Assembly: GCA_037954665.1 (NCBI GenBank)
Contig: JBBMOL010000133.1
Coordinates: forward strand, 1,364,001-1,428,000
Direction: 5' to 3'
DNA: 64,000 nucleotides
Origin: Laguncularia racemosa
Taxonomy: Eukaryota; Streptophyta; Magnoliopsida; Myrtales; Combretaceae
The notes beneath the pieces are model-generated. The model worked only from the letters and a program-made list of their open reading frames with translations, was not told the DNA's origin and did not search any database. Each line of letters begins with the position of its first letter. The stretch's first letter is position 1. A program made the translations under genes and the position numbers. Of the stretch, positions 34,401 to 45,487 are shown piece after piece.

Positions 34401-35040
34401 AAAGGTTTGAGAGGTGTTAGCATAATGAGTCGGTTATTCATCATAAATTTGTACACATTTTTATACCCATCATGAGTGACATTCCTATTAAACTGCCATG
34501 GACGCCCCAAAAGAAGATGTCCAACATGCATTGTTGCTACATCACAAAGAACCTCATCCTTGTAGTTGCCAATGGAAAATACAACTAAAACTTACTTTGT
34601 CACCTTAACTTCTCCACATTCATTCAACAATTACAACTTATATGGTCTAGGATGCTTCAATGTAGGTAGATGCCACTATCAATAATTAAGCTACATACTT
34701 TATCACTCACATGGTACCTAGTATGAAAGATGAGCTCACATTGTTCCTCATCAACATCTTCCTTAGGCTGGATGTTTAGAGCACGCCTAGTGACCAACAT
34801 CTCTCCTTTCACAAGACCTTTTATATCAACATCATTACATTCCTCTAGTGGTGTCATCTCTTCCTCAATTGAACTAACACTTTCATTAACTTTTGTTGTT
34901 GTTAATAGATTCTTTAAGTACGTGACCTTCATCATAACTACGGAGAGTTCAAATGCAGAAGAGACGACCCGACTTTTCTTTAAGCATGTTGTGAAGTTTT
35001 GGGAGTGCCTCAAAACATCACGAGTGATAGGAATGCCAGG
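31450..35040 (-). pseudogene. Ty3/gypsy polyprotein of the inner element, multiply broken
   Basis: Blocks in order: a gag/protease linker, then VCSLIIDSG with the protease DSG at about 34680; HVGHLLLGRPWQFNR (34531..34480), the usual post-protease block; reverse transcriptase with VVYFNDILVY (about 33540), where the catalytic YxDD reads Y-F-N-D, so its first Asp is lost; FLGFVVSSQGIKVDEDKVKA (about 33380); RNase H FEVKYDAPGVGIGAVLMQ (about 33100) and FSEKLS; integrase GLPRTQSGKNRIFVVVDRFS (about 32330), AHPQMDGQTEV (about 32060) and FAYNRIIHSTASYSPFEIVY (about 31940); a C-terminal SRTNPFEERGNDRNQPAS near 31490. Stops and frameshifts separate the blocks. Confidence 0.88.
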
Positions 35041-35054
35041 TTTACAAGCAAGTT

Positions 35055-35840
35055 TTAGATAGATTTATTTAGCCTCTTAGGTTTCAAGTTGAGCATAACC
35101 TCCAACTATCACTTACAAAGCGATGGCCAGATAGAGAGATTCAATGGGTTGTTGGAGGAATACTTGTGGCACTTTGTGTCTACTAATCAAAAGAATTAGG
35201 TCGACAAGTTAGATATCACTAAGTTCTATTTTAACATCTAAAGAAGCTCTTTTTCCAACAAGAGCCCTATTGAGATTATTACAAGTCAATAACTACTGTT
35301 ACCCTATATAGTGGTCCTACCTTACGTAGAAAAATGCCCTAGAGCTTATCGGTTTACTAAAGATTGGAAGTAGAGTTTAGCAATTGCTAGAGCTTGCCTT
35401 GAGAAGGCTTCTAAGAGAATGAAGTAGGTAGATCAAAAGAGCAGACTTAGAGCATTCAACGTTGGAGACCAAATTGTTATAAAGCTTCTTCCAGAGCAGA
35501 TTAGATCGCTGAGGAACAAGGACAGAAAATTGATTTAAAAATATATTGTTTAAGTTCCTATTGTTTTGAGGATTGGAAGAGCTACATATAAAATCAAGCC
35601 ACTAGCATAGTTAAAGGTCCATTTAGTCTTTCATGTGAGCATCCTGAAGCTTTACCATTCAAACACAGAAGACCCTTCTTGTAATGTATCGAAGTGGCTG
35701 CACGTCAAGCTCAAGTTCAATGTTAGTTAAGCCATTGAAGATATCCTTGTCAAAAGGATTGTCAGAGACCACACCACTGGAGAAAAATGCATTGAATACT
35801 TAGTGAAGTAGAGAGATTGAGGAGATGAAGACTATAGCTA
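35055..35840 (+). pseudogene. Integrase C-terminal part and chromodomain of the outer gypsy element, broken
   Basis: Plus-strand blocks: FKLSITSNYHLQSDGQIERF and NGLLEEYLWHFVSTNQKN (integrase core end, about 35085-35200), RLRAFNVGDQIVIKLLPEQ (about 35450), VHLVFHVSILKLYHSNTEDP (about 35620-35680), then a chromodomain-like AIEDILVKRIVRD...EYLVK (about 35730-35810). Many stops interrupt the frame. The order is that of chromodomain-bearing Ty3/gypsy elements. Confidence 0.8.
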
Positions 35841-35954
35841 AGAGACGAAAGATGATATTACACCAATATTAGAAAGACCGTCAATAGCACTAGTAGGAAA
35901 ACCTCCATCAATGGGTTGAAGCTTTATCGCACATGGACAAGGACGTTTAGATTT

Positions 35955-35967
35955 AAGTGGGGGAGGA
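35955..35967 (+). other. Polypurine tract of the outer gypsy element
   Basis: AAGTGGGGGAGGA lies immediately before the TG of the right LTR, the expected site of plus-strand priming. Confidence 0.8.
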
Positions 35968-36458
35968 TGTTAGGATCACATCCATTATAACATTATATAC
36001 ACACTGTATAGTAGGGGTTGGGTTTTAGTGTATCTTACTTAGAATAGCATTTTTTTTTTTTTTTGTATATTATCATTTCAACAGTTTTAATATCCCTTTC
36101 TATAGGAGAGAAAAATGCTCGTAAAACTCTTTATATGGGTGAGAGTACTCTTGTGAATACAAACTTTTACTCACTATTTAACTACTCATGGTTAAGGAAC
36201 TTGCTCATACCTTATTCTTCTATGCACATACTAGTTCCTTGTACATTTGATATTTATAAAAGTATATAGTTATTCATTACAATTCTTTCCTATATTCTTT
36301 TTATTATTGTTGCCTTTTCTTGTTCTTGTATATTGTTTGTAGGTATACAAGCTAATTTAAGTTAACTGAGTAATGAATAGACTTGCTTATTACTATAGAG
36401 GTAGGAGAGTAAGTGCCGCATGATCTTGCTATACTAGTGAGAGCTTAGGACCATGATA
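35968..36458 (+). repeat. Right LTR of the outer gypsy element
   Basis: Begins TGTTAGGATCACATCCATTA; ends CCATGATA where the left copy ends CTGTGACA, so the terminal CA has become TA. It is followed by TATTG, the target duplication. Confidence 0.92.
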
Positions 36459-36539
36459 TATTGCATGCTTTGAACCATTGTCCAAAAGTACATAATATAA
36501 GCTTTATATTAAAATCATTATAGTTTCATCATAACAGAA

Positions 36540-37430
36540 GTACAAAAAAGATAATATACCACAATCTCGGATATCATATTACTGCTATCATTGCCATCAT
36601 GGTTACTTTGTTCCTACCAAGATATCCCCAATTTAGCGGTGCACGATATCCAGTCATCTCATCGGTTTGGGGGCATCACGGGATTTGGGTTGGTTTCGCT
36701 CAAGACCTGTATTTTTGCCTCCTTATGAAAGAAGATAAACATCATTTTTTATTAGTTCAAGCATGCTTTGTTTGACAAAGTTGTGCAATGCTCAAGTTGC
36801 GGAATTTTTGTAGGGACAACTTGTTAATGCTCTAAATAGACATAATTTCCATTATTCACTAACAATTAATATGGTTGGTCCAGTCGGTCTTTTGGGTTTG
36901 GGACCTAGTACAACGTTAACTCACGAACCATTGAATACATTCATTTCAAAATGAATCATGGCATTACTTTTAAACCTGCATGGCATCTTCAAAGAAAAGT
37001 CTTTTTAAGTTAAGAATTAGATTACCCATTTCACGCTTATAATTGTCGAACATGTAGAAAACTAAAACGTTTAAATAATCAATACGTTGAGCAATTGGAA
37101 GCACCTAGTTGGTTGAGTCGTCTTCGTTCTGCATAATGATGCGGTTGCTTAAACACCATATATCATTATTGTTAAAGGGATTTAGTAGCTGCAAAGACAT
37201 GTTGTAGACTTTCAAATTGCAAATATTCACGACATTGACGAATGATGAGTGATTTTGATAGTGGGGTCAATCAATAATGAATTGAGTAAAGGCGATGAAC
37301 AAACTTGACAATAGGAAACGAAAAGTACGAAACAAAAAAGATGGTATTTACCGTGAGTTAGAGAAAGTAGTTGGGCTAGAACCTAGGACTATCTAAGATA
37401 GGTGCTCCACACACACTACACTACTTAAGG
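36540..37430. repeat. Segmental duplicate (copy A) of the 40440-42130 region
   Basis: Shared words in the same order: tatccccaatttWgc/tca, atcggtttgggg, gcctccttaY, aagaagatRaac, caacttgttaat, acttcaaaatga, atttagtagctNYaaaga and tgcaaatattcacg. Copy A lacks the 932-bp block present at 40965-41896 and has its own insertion of about 140 bp there. No copy of the small zinc-ribbon CDS lies to its left; the gypsy element ends 80 bp away. Confidence 0.7.
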
Positions 37431-38707
37431 AAATGAAGCTTTCGTTCTTTTGGTTAAGGGTTTAGGGCTTGAGCTTTAGGGCATTGATCTAGGGATACGC
37501 ATGCCACAAATCAAAAGCCCTAATGATCCTATTTAGGAAGATTGAGAGAAAGAGAGAGATCGTGTAACTTAACTAAAAGCTCACATATTAGTATCAATGA
37601 ACTATTTTCTCCAAAGAACGGGTTTCGCTATTGACTAGAGAGGGGGGTAACCTTGGAGAGATCACCTTTGCCATGGTCTCTTTGGGAGCAAAACTCACTC
37701 TTCATTCTCAGTAATGTAAAAACCCTAATTTTGGATACTCTCTTTCTCTTTTCTTCTTCTTGTTCCTCTTTTTCTTTTAATGATTGTGGAAATATACCAT
37801 CAATCTTTTGTTTAACAAAATAAAATATTGAAATGATGAAAAAATTTAGTCTAAATATGGATAGATATCAAAACAAATAAAAAACAAAATAAGCATAACA
37901 TGGAAGCAAAATAATTATCAAAATATCTATTCACTAAAATATTGGGATTTATGTATTTAGTAGAATTTTCTAATATCTTTTCGTATCTTGAAACATAATT
38001 TTCTATTGAATACTTAGTCATCAATCGGAAGCCTTAACCAAACATGCTTCTCAAGTAGAACTCTTAATAGATTTAAAAATAGAAACCATCACTGAATTAG
38101 AAGCTACCGATTCAAAAACACCTTCTTCATAAATTGACACTAGGAGTTTCTTCCAAAGTTCATATGATGAATTATAAAATTATAATTGAATACTTCTTTG
38201 GTAATAAAGAATTTTCAAGCAACCTTTGAACCAAATTGCCGAATCCTCTCGTCTTTGATTTTGTTATAGGTCCACCATAGTCTCAGTTTAAATTCTAATT
38301 CCGATCATCTTCTCAATATTCTTACTTTTGTTTCTGATTCTCATAAAAAAAATTTATAAAATTAAATACTTAAAAAAATTGCATAAAATTAAACCTATTT
38401 GTAGTTTGATTTACTTAGTTTTATAACAAAACAAATGAAAATTTCTTTTTTTTTTTCAATAAATAAACTATATTTTCTAGACCTTTTACCTTGAAAATAA
38501 GTGACCTTTATTTTTCAACTTTTATTCCCCAATTACCACCACCATGATTATGATGGGAAAGATAAAAGAAAAAAGAAAAAGACAATGTGTCTAAATATTA
38601 GGTTGAAGAACAAAATAGATTAAATGATTTTCCAAATATCATGTTGCAAACAAATGCAAATAATAAGACGGAGGATAAAAAACAAAGACAATCCAAAAGA
38701 AAACTTA

Positions 38708-39167
38708 ACGACCTATTTACTTTTTGTAATGGAATGGATAGGAAATAGAAAAATTATGTATTGAGAATGATTATTATTAGGAATAGGTTAAAAATTTCTA
38801 TTTTTAGTGTTTATTTTATGTATTTTTTATTGTAAAGAATACTCATTTTAGTATATATTTTACCTTATTAATTACAATGTTAAGTTGTGGATACAAATAA
38901 AATTATCAATTTACTCTAATTTAGTTATTAATTACAGTATTAATAAGGATATGATTGTTATAATATTTGAACTTTTTATTCCTATTATAAAGGAAGTAAA
39001 AAAAATTCATCTTGTTTTTGGGTAATATCTATTCTCAAATGAGTAGGAATAGAAAAGCAGTAAAAATTAAGTTTTTTTTCTTAATTTTTGTAAATAAATA
39101 AAATAATAAATAATTAAAAAAATGACTCTATTCTATTTTCTCTATTATTTTCAAATAGACAAGCCGT
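38708..39167. mobile_element. MITE candidate, about 460 bp
   Basis: The left end ACGACCTATTTACTT and the reverse complement of the right end ACGGCTTGTCTATTT match at 10 of 15 positions, and all five differences are transitions. The interior is AT-rich without coding capacity. Flanks (aaaactta / aaaaaaaa) give only a weak 8-bp duplication. Confidence 0.35.
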
Positions 39168-40197
39168 AAAAAAAAAATTGAGTGTTGTATAAAAGTAAGA
39201 TGTTTATTTTCCATCGGAATGGGACATTTCGTGGCATAATCATGGTAAAGATTGATGGAAGGTCATTGGTGGGTAAAAAAAGAAAAAAGAAAAGTCCATT
39301 ATTACAAATTGGCGTAATATTGCAGACTGTACGCATTTCTAGTTTTGAGGCATTTTAGGTGATTTATTTATTGATGGTAGCACCACCAGCCATTGGAACC
39401 AAATTTAAGGGCGAGGGAATTAGATGGCGTATAGGAAAGGAATAGTGGATTTAATTACTTTGCTCCGAAAAGGACATACATGGCGTGGCGGCGTTAAGTT
39501 TTATGTTCAAGTTGCGTGCGTAAGTTAAGTTGCATGGAGACTTGTGGACACTTTCCACTTTCAAGTACACGTACCTACTAGATGTAAAGAATTTATCACG
39601 TCCCCAATGACGACACAGAGATTACAGAAAACGATGGATGCACGAGAGAAGTTTAAGGGAAAACATGGAACTCGCTCGTCATACCATTACAACTTTCTCA
39701 CGGTTTAAAGAAAACAAGAGGCGTAGGAAAGCAAATAAGTTCCATCTTTCTCTAATTCTGCTCTCCAATTTCGACAAGCAGTGAGCTCCATTCCATGTTA
39801 TGTTGGCTCCTTATCATCATCCTCTACGCTTCGGGGCTATACTCAAGAACACTGATTTACTAGAGTAATTAAACTATTATGATTGTGACTGACGGCGTTA
39901 AAGGCGCGAAGATCCACACATAGGACTAGGATTACGGGTCACGAGATTATTTACACTTGTTCCCAAGAGAACGGAGGCCATAAGCACTATCAAATGGTAT
40001 CCTCTTGATTTTAGAAGTTCTTTGAACTCGAATGCCATTGCAAATGACGCGAATTTGCTTGTCCTCTGAGAATGCTCCTTACAAATACCTACCTGATAAT
40101 AGAGTTTTAAACCATTAAGTGACAACTTCCTAAGCAAATCCCTTCTCTCTCTAAATCTTCTAGACTTCTAGTGCGACAAGGAGTAGAAGATACAACT

Positions 40198-40405
40198 ATG
40201 ATGTTCTTCTGTTTTCTTGTGGATCAGACAAGGAAAGTTTAAGGTATCAAACCAGGCTGCTGGTATTTGCTCAATATGTGGTAGTGGTGCTAGTGTTGCC
40301 GACATGAAAACAGCTACTAGATTTTGTCATGTCCCCTTTTATTGGAATTCTTGGAGAGCTATCTTATGTACATTTCGTGGAGCCGCTCTTCGTTCTTGCA
40401 GATGA
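40198..40405 (+). pseudogene. Frameshifted copy of the 68-aa CxxC protein gene
   Basis: Aligns end to end with the intact gene at 45488-45694 but is one base longer (208 against 207). An extra T after codon 13 (AAAGTTTAAGG against AAAGTCAAGG) makes an immediate TAA, so the protein stops after about 14 residues. The remaining frame still reads AGICSICGSGASVADMKTAT and FCHVPFYW, but the last Cys of the second CxxC (C60 of the intact protein) is Arg. Similarity covers the leader (ctctctctaaatcttctaga) and about 20 bases past the stop. It is a DNA-level duplicate, not a retrocopy, as there is no poly-A tail. A truncated downstream-start product is conceivable but would lack a complete knuckle. 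Confidence 0.88.
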
Positions 40406-40439
40406 CTTTTCAGAACACGTTTGTCTTGGACATCGCCAA

Positions 40440-42130
40440 AGCAAGATAGTAACGCTATCTTTGCCCTCACATGATAATTACTTTTGTACAACCATAGTAG
40501 GTAGTATCCCCAATTTTCATAGTGCACTGCGTCGTACGTGTCGTCCCGTCGCCTTATCGGTTTGGGGCACCGTAGGATTCCGGAATTTTCCACCGTGGAC
40601 CTCTACCTCCGCCTCCTTACTAAAGAAGATGAACGTACTCTATAAAAATGAAAAGTCCAAAGACGTTTTCCATGACACAGTCGAGTCATGCCCAAGTTGC
40701 CGACCTCTTTATAGGGCAACTTGTTAATAAATTTCTGTTATTTCTTATTCATTAACATGGCTTGCCAGGCCTTCGTGGTGCAGGTATAACTTGCTAACCA
40801 GCAACTACATTATTTACTTCAAAATGACCCTTGACCTTACATTTTAACGTACAAGAAATTATTAATATGTTGGCTTTGGGAGCATCCAAAGAAAACTTTA
40901 AATCAACAATTTGAATTCCCATTTGATGCTTAATTATAAATGATAAGTGGTACTATAATTTATATGTTATGGTATCGATTATGGGATAAAATCAAAATCA
41001 TTGCATGAATTTTAGTCAGTTTTTTTAATTTTATAAATGAAATTTGAAAATATTGAATAAGTAACAATGGTGATTTATATATTGTAGAAGACTATTTTGA
41101 TTATTAAGTTTTAGCCCAATTTAATATTATGAACCAGTTTAATGGGCTAATGATAGAATTTAGGAAACCAAAGCCAATTCAAGAATGTTTTAGGGAAATC
41201 TAGCTAGAGAGGCTGGTTGATCTTTCTCATTTGTCTTATGCACAAAAAGTAGGCTCGAAAAAAGTATTTCAAAGCCCATTTGGACTTTGTTTAGCCTCAA
41301 AAGGAGTAATGTAGAATTGAAAAAGAGCCATGGGCTTATTTTAATATAATGGATTTCTTTCCTTCTCTTAAAAGCTATTAGGCATATCTAAGCCCATGTT
41401 GAGCCTAAGCTCAATCCCATGGTCCACATAAGAAAAGAAAAGAAAAGAAGAGATAAATGCTAACTATTGGATCACCATAAGTGATCTAATCTCTAGAAAT
41501 AGCATATCTCAACCATTTATTTCAAAATAATCCAAAGATCAAGATTAGCCTCTAAAATCTATAAGTAGGAGGCTAATTATCTCATTTGCACACATTCCTT
41601 CATATTGCTAACTTAAAAGCAATGTGGAAACCCTAGTGAAATGCTTTCACCAAAGATTAAAGCAACTTCTTTGTGAAAAATAAATTAAGAACATTTGAGG
41701 CTACTACATTTGATTCACTGTCACACGTGTGCTTTGAGAATCCAAACTTGCTTTTTCCTCTTACCACACCTCTCTTTAAGATCATATCTCCTCTATGATC
41801 AATTGGCACACTTGCTGTACGTGATCGATTAATTATGATAACTCCCCAAACATATATTTTTGGAGAATATGATTATCTATTCTTCTAATTTATGCATTAT
41901 TTAGAGCTATGTTTAGTAGCTTTAAAGATATTGTAAACTTTGAACTTGCAAATATTCACGGTGTTGACAAGTGACTATAGGGTCAATTAGTAAAGGCAAT
42001 CAAGAAACTAGATGGTAAGCAATAACCAAAAGTACAAAAAAAAAAAAAAACAAAGATTATATTTAAAAGAGGGTAACTAGTTTGACGGTTATAAGGCTAT
42101 GTAAGATGGGTGTTTTGTGCACTTTATTTA
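40440..42130. repeat. Segmental duplicate (copy B), downstream of the zinc-ribbon pseudogene
   Basis: Pairs with 36540-37430 as listed there; the similarity resumes after the block at 40965-41896 (cttgcaaatattcacggtgt, gggtcaattag, aaaagtacaaaa). This is direct evidence that the region was duplicated before the repeats inserted. Confidence 0.7.
40965..41896 (+). mobile_element. Candidate solo LTR, 932 bp
   Basis: The block begins TGTTATGGTATCG and ends TTTATGCA (TG...CA), is flanked by TTATA (40960-40964) and TTATT (41897-41901), which match at 4 of 5 positions, and is absent from the otherwise similar copy A. A TATA-like tctataagtagg lies near 41568. No primer-binding site or internal region follows, so a solo LTR fits best. 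Orientation is inferred from the TATA-like motif. Confidence 0.45.
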
Positions 42131-42216
42131 GATAAATATTTACCATGCATTTAATCGAATAGAAGGAAGAAAATTGTTATTGTATCTTTATTACTTGTAA
42201 TAGCTATTTTCTTATA

Positions 42217-42320
42217 TCATGTTTGATATGTAGAAATGATCTTAAATAGAATAGATTCAAATGAAATGGAATTAGGAGCATAATATTTACCATGCATTTC
42301 ATTGCTAATACCAACTTTGG
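42217..42320. mobile_element. MITE-like fragment related to 15987-16397
   Basis: atgtttgatatgtagaaatg followed by caaatgaaatggaattagg parallels the left part of the 15987 element. The right end is not found. Confidence 0.3.
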
Positions 42321-42934
42321 TTCCAATATAGGACAATTATAACTTTGAATTCATGGAATGTCATCTTGGCTAAGGGCTTTAGATTTGCTTTTGTTTGTTG
42401 TCCTTATCTTAATTAACTAATAATTGAGCATGTGCTTCACATATGATTGTTTTATTGCATATAGTTTAAAATCATGTATAATTATGCTTTGGCATTGAGT
42501 TTGTGTTGGTGGGGTATTTAACTTGTTGGGCTTCTAACTTATCCAATTGTGGGACTTTTTTTTTAAAAAAAAAACACTTTTGAGTCCATTCATTTCACTA
42601 TAATAGTAGTTTTATTCTTCCTTTTTTTTTTTAGAGTTTTTATTATAGTGTTTCGTTGGATTTTAGCGTTGTAATAGTAATTCCCTTATAAAAAATTTTG
42701 AATTCCTATTCTTAACTTGGAGCCATGAATAGCAACTCAGCACTTTAGTTATTTTGTTTCTCCCAAAATATCTTAATGCAAAATAACATATTACATTATT
42801 TACTCCTAAAAAAAAAAACATAATTATCAACTAAAAAAAACCCTAGTCCATCTTACCTTCCCTCTCTCTCTCTATTAAAACTGACAAGCTATAATTGAAG
42901 AATGAAGGATACCAAAGTAAGGATGCACATGCAC

Positions 42935-43010
42935 GCATAAGCACACTCACGCACACACACACATGTGTAGCCATATGTACACACACACATGCATGCACGT
43001 GCACGCAAAC
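42935..43010. repeat. CA-rich low-complexity tract
   Basis: Alternating cacacacacac, catgcatgcacgtgcacgc and similar purine-pyrimidine runs; potentially Z-DNA forming. Confidence 0.8.
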
Positions 43011-44869
43011 TCACGAGCTGTAGTTGAAGAAAAAAGGTCACGAAAACCTCTCTCTCTCTACTAAAATTCATGAAGTAGCTATCATCGAAGAAGGAAGGTC
43101 ATCTAAATCCTGACCACCAATTGCTACTCACAAGGATGTGGTAAGCTATTAGACCCATGTGACAAAAATTGCTTCAAAAATAGATTTTTTTAACATAGTA
43201 GAGAGATAGTGATACGATAAGAGAGGAGAAGGAGAAGAGTTTACCATAAGTATAAGAATTGCACAAGGTTGTTGAATTTTCTTAGGTTTTAGGTGCTATT
43301 TGGGAATTAAGGTTTAGTGGAGTTTCTGATTTTTCTTACTTGGAATGTTGGGGTCTAATGAAGGAACATGATTTTTTTTTATTAATATCATATTGATAAA
43401 TTATAGGCATTGTAGTCTTTTTTATTAGCTATTCATGGTTAATACCTTTGTCAATTCTATCAACTACATAATGTAACATTAATTCAATGATAGCTAAAGA
43501 AAACAAGGTAATATGCATTTGGGGCTTATTATAGCCCTATTATACTCCTTAAAAATAGCAATTCTAATTTTATTATGGTTTTATTTTATTCAGCAAAGTG
43601 AACAAGCAGTCCAAGTTATGAAAAACTTTTATATAAGACTTAGAGAGCTACTTGAGCCTAGCATGTGCTTGATAGGAAATAAAGACATATGACAAGCTAT
43701 CATGCCTTTTGAATTTGAAACGTAACATCCTATCTAAGAGTAAAATTAAAATGTCTTATACTATAATGATTATTGTCTAATATGGAAAACATCCATACCC
43801 CTACTTATTTATTGATGTCCGAAATCTCAAATGCAATTTATTTTTACTTTTGTGATTTCTCGACACTGCTTGAGAACATAAATCTTGAATCATTTAGTTT
43901 AATTGTTTGATTAGATCTAATCAAGTCAAGATCAAAGTTTTACTAGGAGTATTAGAAGTTGGATGACATTTTACCATTAATTCTTGTCAATTTCAAATAT
44001 TAATTTTGTTAGATAAGCAAATCGGATCCACACTCAAGAGAAAAAAAAAAAGGTTTACATATAAATACCTTTTCCCTTTATATTTAAAAAAAAATGACCT
44101 CCTCATAAAGAATTTATTTGGATCAACCAATTTTTTTTAACACTATTATCGATTCAAGAAGTAACTATTCCATTTAAGAGATAATATTATAATAAGTTAT
44201 CAAATAATAACTTAAAAGTAAATTTTCGATTCAATCCATTAATTGATTCATAATTTAATCTCTATCTTTAGATTTTTACCATCCATTTATTGACTCATAA
44301 TTTAATTTTTATCGTTAATTTTTTACCATTCATGCTCCTTTTAATATCTTAGCCATCAATCTTCTTAAGTTAGGAAACAATCACTTATCCTAATGATTTT
44401 GCCGCCATTCTGGTCTATTACCAAAAGTCTCACTCTCATTCAAGCAACCTATCGTTCTTCATCTTCCAGAATTCAAGTCACCTATCACTGTATGAGCAGC
44501 CTTTCCTCTGTCTCCTCTACGTGGCAAACAATCTTCCTACAGCTGTTCACATTAACATCCAAAATTTACAAGTATTACCCCCACGTGGCATACACCCTTA
44601 CTCCTCAGTGCGGGACGGTCCGCATTAGGGCGGGGTATGTCGGCTTGTATGTAAAAGAAGATTTTTTTTTTTTGTTGATTTTCTAATATAATAAAATGTA
44701 AAATTCACAACAAACCTTAAAATTTTATGGTATTGATTAACCAAATTTGAAAATAGGTGCAATTGACTTTTAATATTAAAATGAAGTAAATAAAATTAAA
44801 GGTATAAATTAGATAAATTTATTCTCACATTATTAAAATTAAATTTATCAATAATGAAGATACACTCAA

Positions 44870-45135
44870 GTTCAAGCTACTCTAATAATTTGTTAAGTTA
44901 AAATTAATTATCTTATAAATTTAATCGATTTTGAATTCAATTCAAATATTAATCGATTTTGAATTGTGTTTATAAATTAATATTATTCATTATAATAATA
45001 CAGCCAATAAAGTTTTAGATCAAATTCAAAATCATAAAATATCATTTTAAATTAAATTTATTGAATACCACTCTCAAACTTGAGATTATAATTTTAATTT
45101 ATTTCAAGTTAAGTTCGAATTCAAAACTTTGTCAT
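44870..45135. repeat. Dispersed repeat, copy 4 (weak)
   Basis: Words such as actcaagttcaagctactct, attaatcgattttgaatt (twice) and tcaagttaagttcgaattca resemble the GAGCTTGAG family in inverted form. Confidence 0.3.
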
Positions 45136-45353
45136 TTCAAAAAAGGGGATGTACGGCAAAACCGGAAGGAATGAAAAAGTAGCTGCACTTTTGGCCAACA
45201 TGGCATATTCAACCATACTATCCACAGTTTCTTTTGTTGGAGGGTTTTAATTTTGACTAAATCCAACTGCACTACGTCACTAAGTCCACTAGTCCGGTGG
45301 GTACATTCAAGAGATTCTGCGCTTACATTAACTGCACTTCCTTCCTTTCCACC

Positions 45354-45361
45354 TATATAAA
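45354..45361 (+). promoter_or_regulatory. TATA box of the 68-aa CxxC gene
   Basis: TATATAAA lies 127 nt before the ATG, followed by a pyrimidine-rich leader. No equivalent is visible before the pseudogene copy at 40198. Confidence 0.65.
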
Positions 45362-45487
45362 CTCACAACTCACGCTCTTCCTTTTCATCAACTAACCATT
45401 GAGTAAAAACTTCCCGAGCAAAATCCCAGGTTTCTCTCTCTAAATCTTCTAGACTTTGTAGTAAAACAAAGTGCAAGTGGTACAAGA

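Larger units (their letters stand above)
30768..35055 (-). mobile_element. Second Ty3/gypsy element, reversed and 5'-truncated, inside the outer one
   Basis: All pol domains read on the minus strand in Ty3/gypsy order from 35040 to 31450: protease, reverse transcriptase, RNase H, integrase, followed by a candidate 3' LTR. The left border abuts the outer gag at 30768. The right border at about 35055 cuts straight into outer integrase sequence on the plus strand, with no inner 5' LTR or full gag. The element is therefore a fragment, inserted into or recombined with the outer copy. Confidence 0.85.
29976..36458 (+). mobile_element. Ty3/gypsy LTR retrotransposon, 6.5 kb, decayed, with a second element inside
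   Basis: Two LTRs (29976-30450 and 35968-36458) both begin TGTTAGGATCACATCCATT. Outside them is a perfect 5-bp target duplication TATTG (29971-29975 and 36459-36463). A primer-binding site at 30453-30464 resembles the initiator Met-tRNA complement, and a polypurine tract lies just before the right LTR. Plus-strand coding survives only as a short gag start (30480-30767) and the integrase C-terminal part plus chromodomain (about 35055-35840), which places the element in Ty3/gypsy, probably the chromovirus branch. The stretch between them is a reversed foreign gypsy element, so protease, reverse transcriptase and RNase H of the outer element are absent. Not autonomous. Confidence 0.92.
36464..40197. 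other. Intergenic, repeat-rich
   Basis: Holds a diverged copy of the sequence found downstream of the 40198 pseudogene (36540-37430) and a MITE candidate (38708-39167). I see no gene in 37431-38700. 39700-40197 is the former promoter and 5' UTR of the pseudogene, with a leader matching that of the 45488 gene just before the start codon. Confidence 0.5.
42321..45353. other. Intergenic AT-rich region
   Basis: No gene seen. It holds poly-A/T tracts, a CA/CACG-rich tract at about 42935-43010, an imperfect 47-bp tandem repeat at about 44242-44335, and a dispersed repeat at 44870-45135. The more GC-rich stretch 44395-44650 reads as open sequence but matches nothing I know. Confidence 0.5.

Noticed and set aside
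44560..44660. GC-rich word gcgggacggtccgcattaggg suspected as a transposon end
   Set aside because: No inverted partner or target duplication was found nearby.
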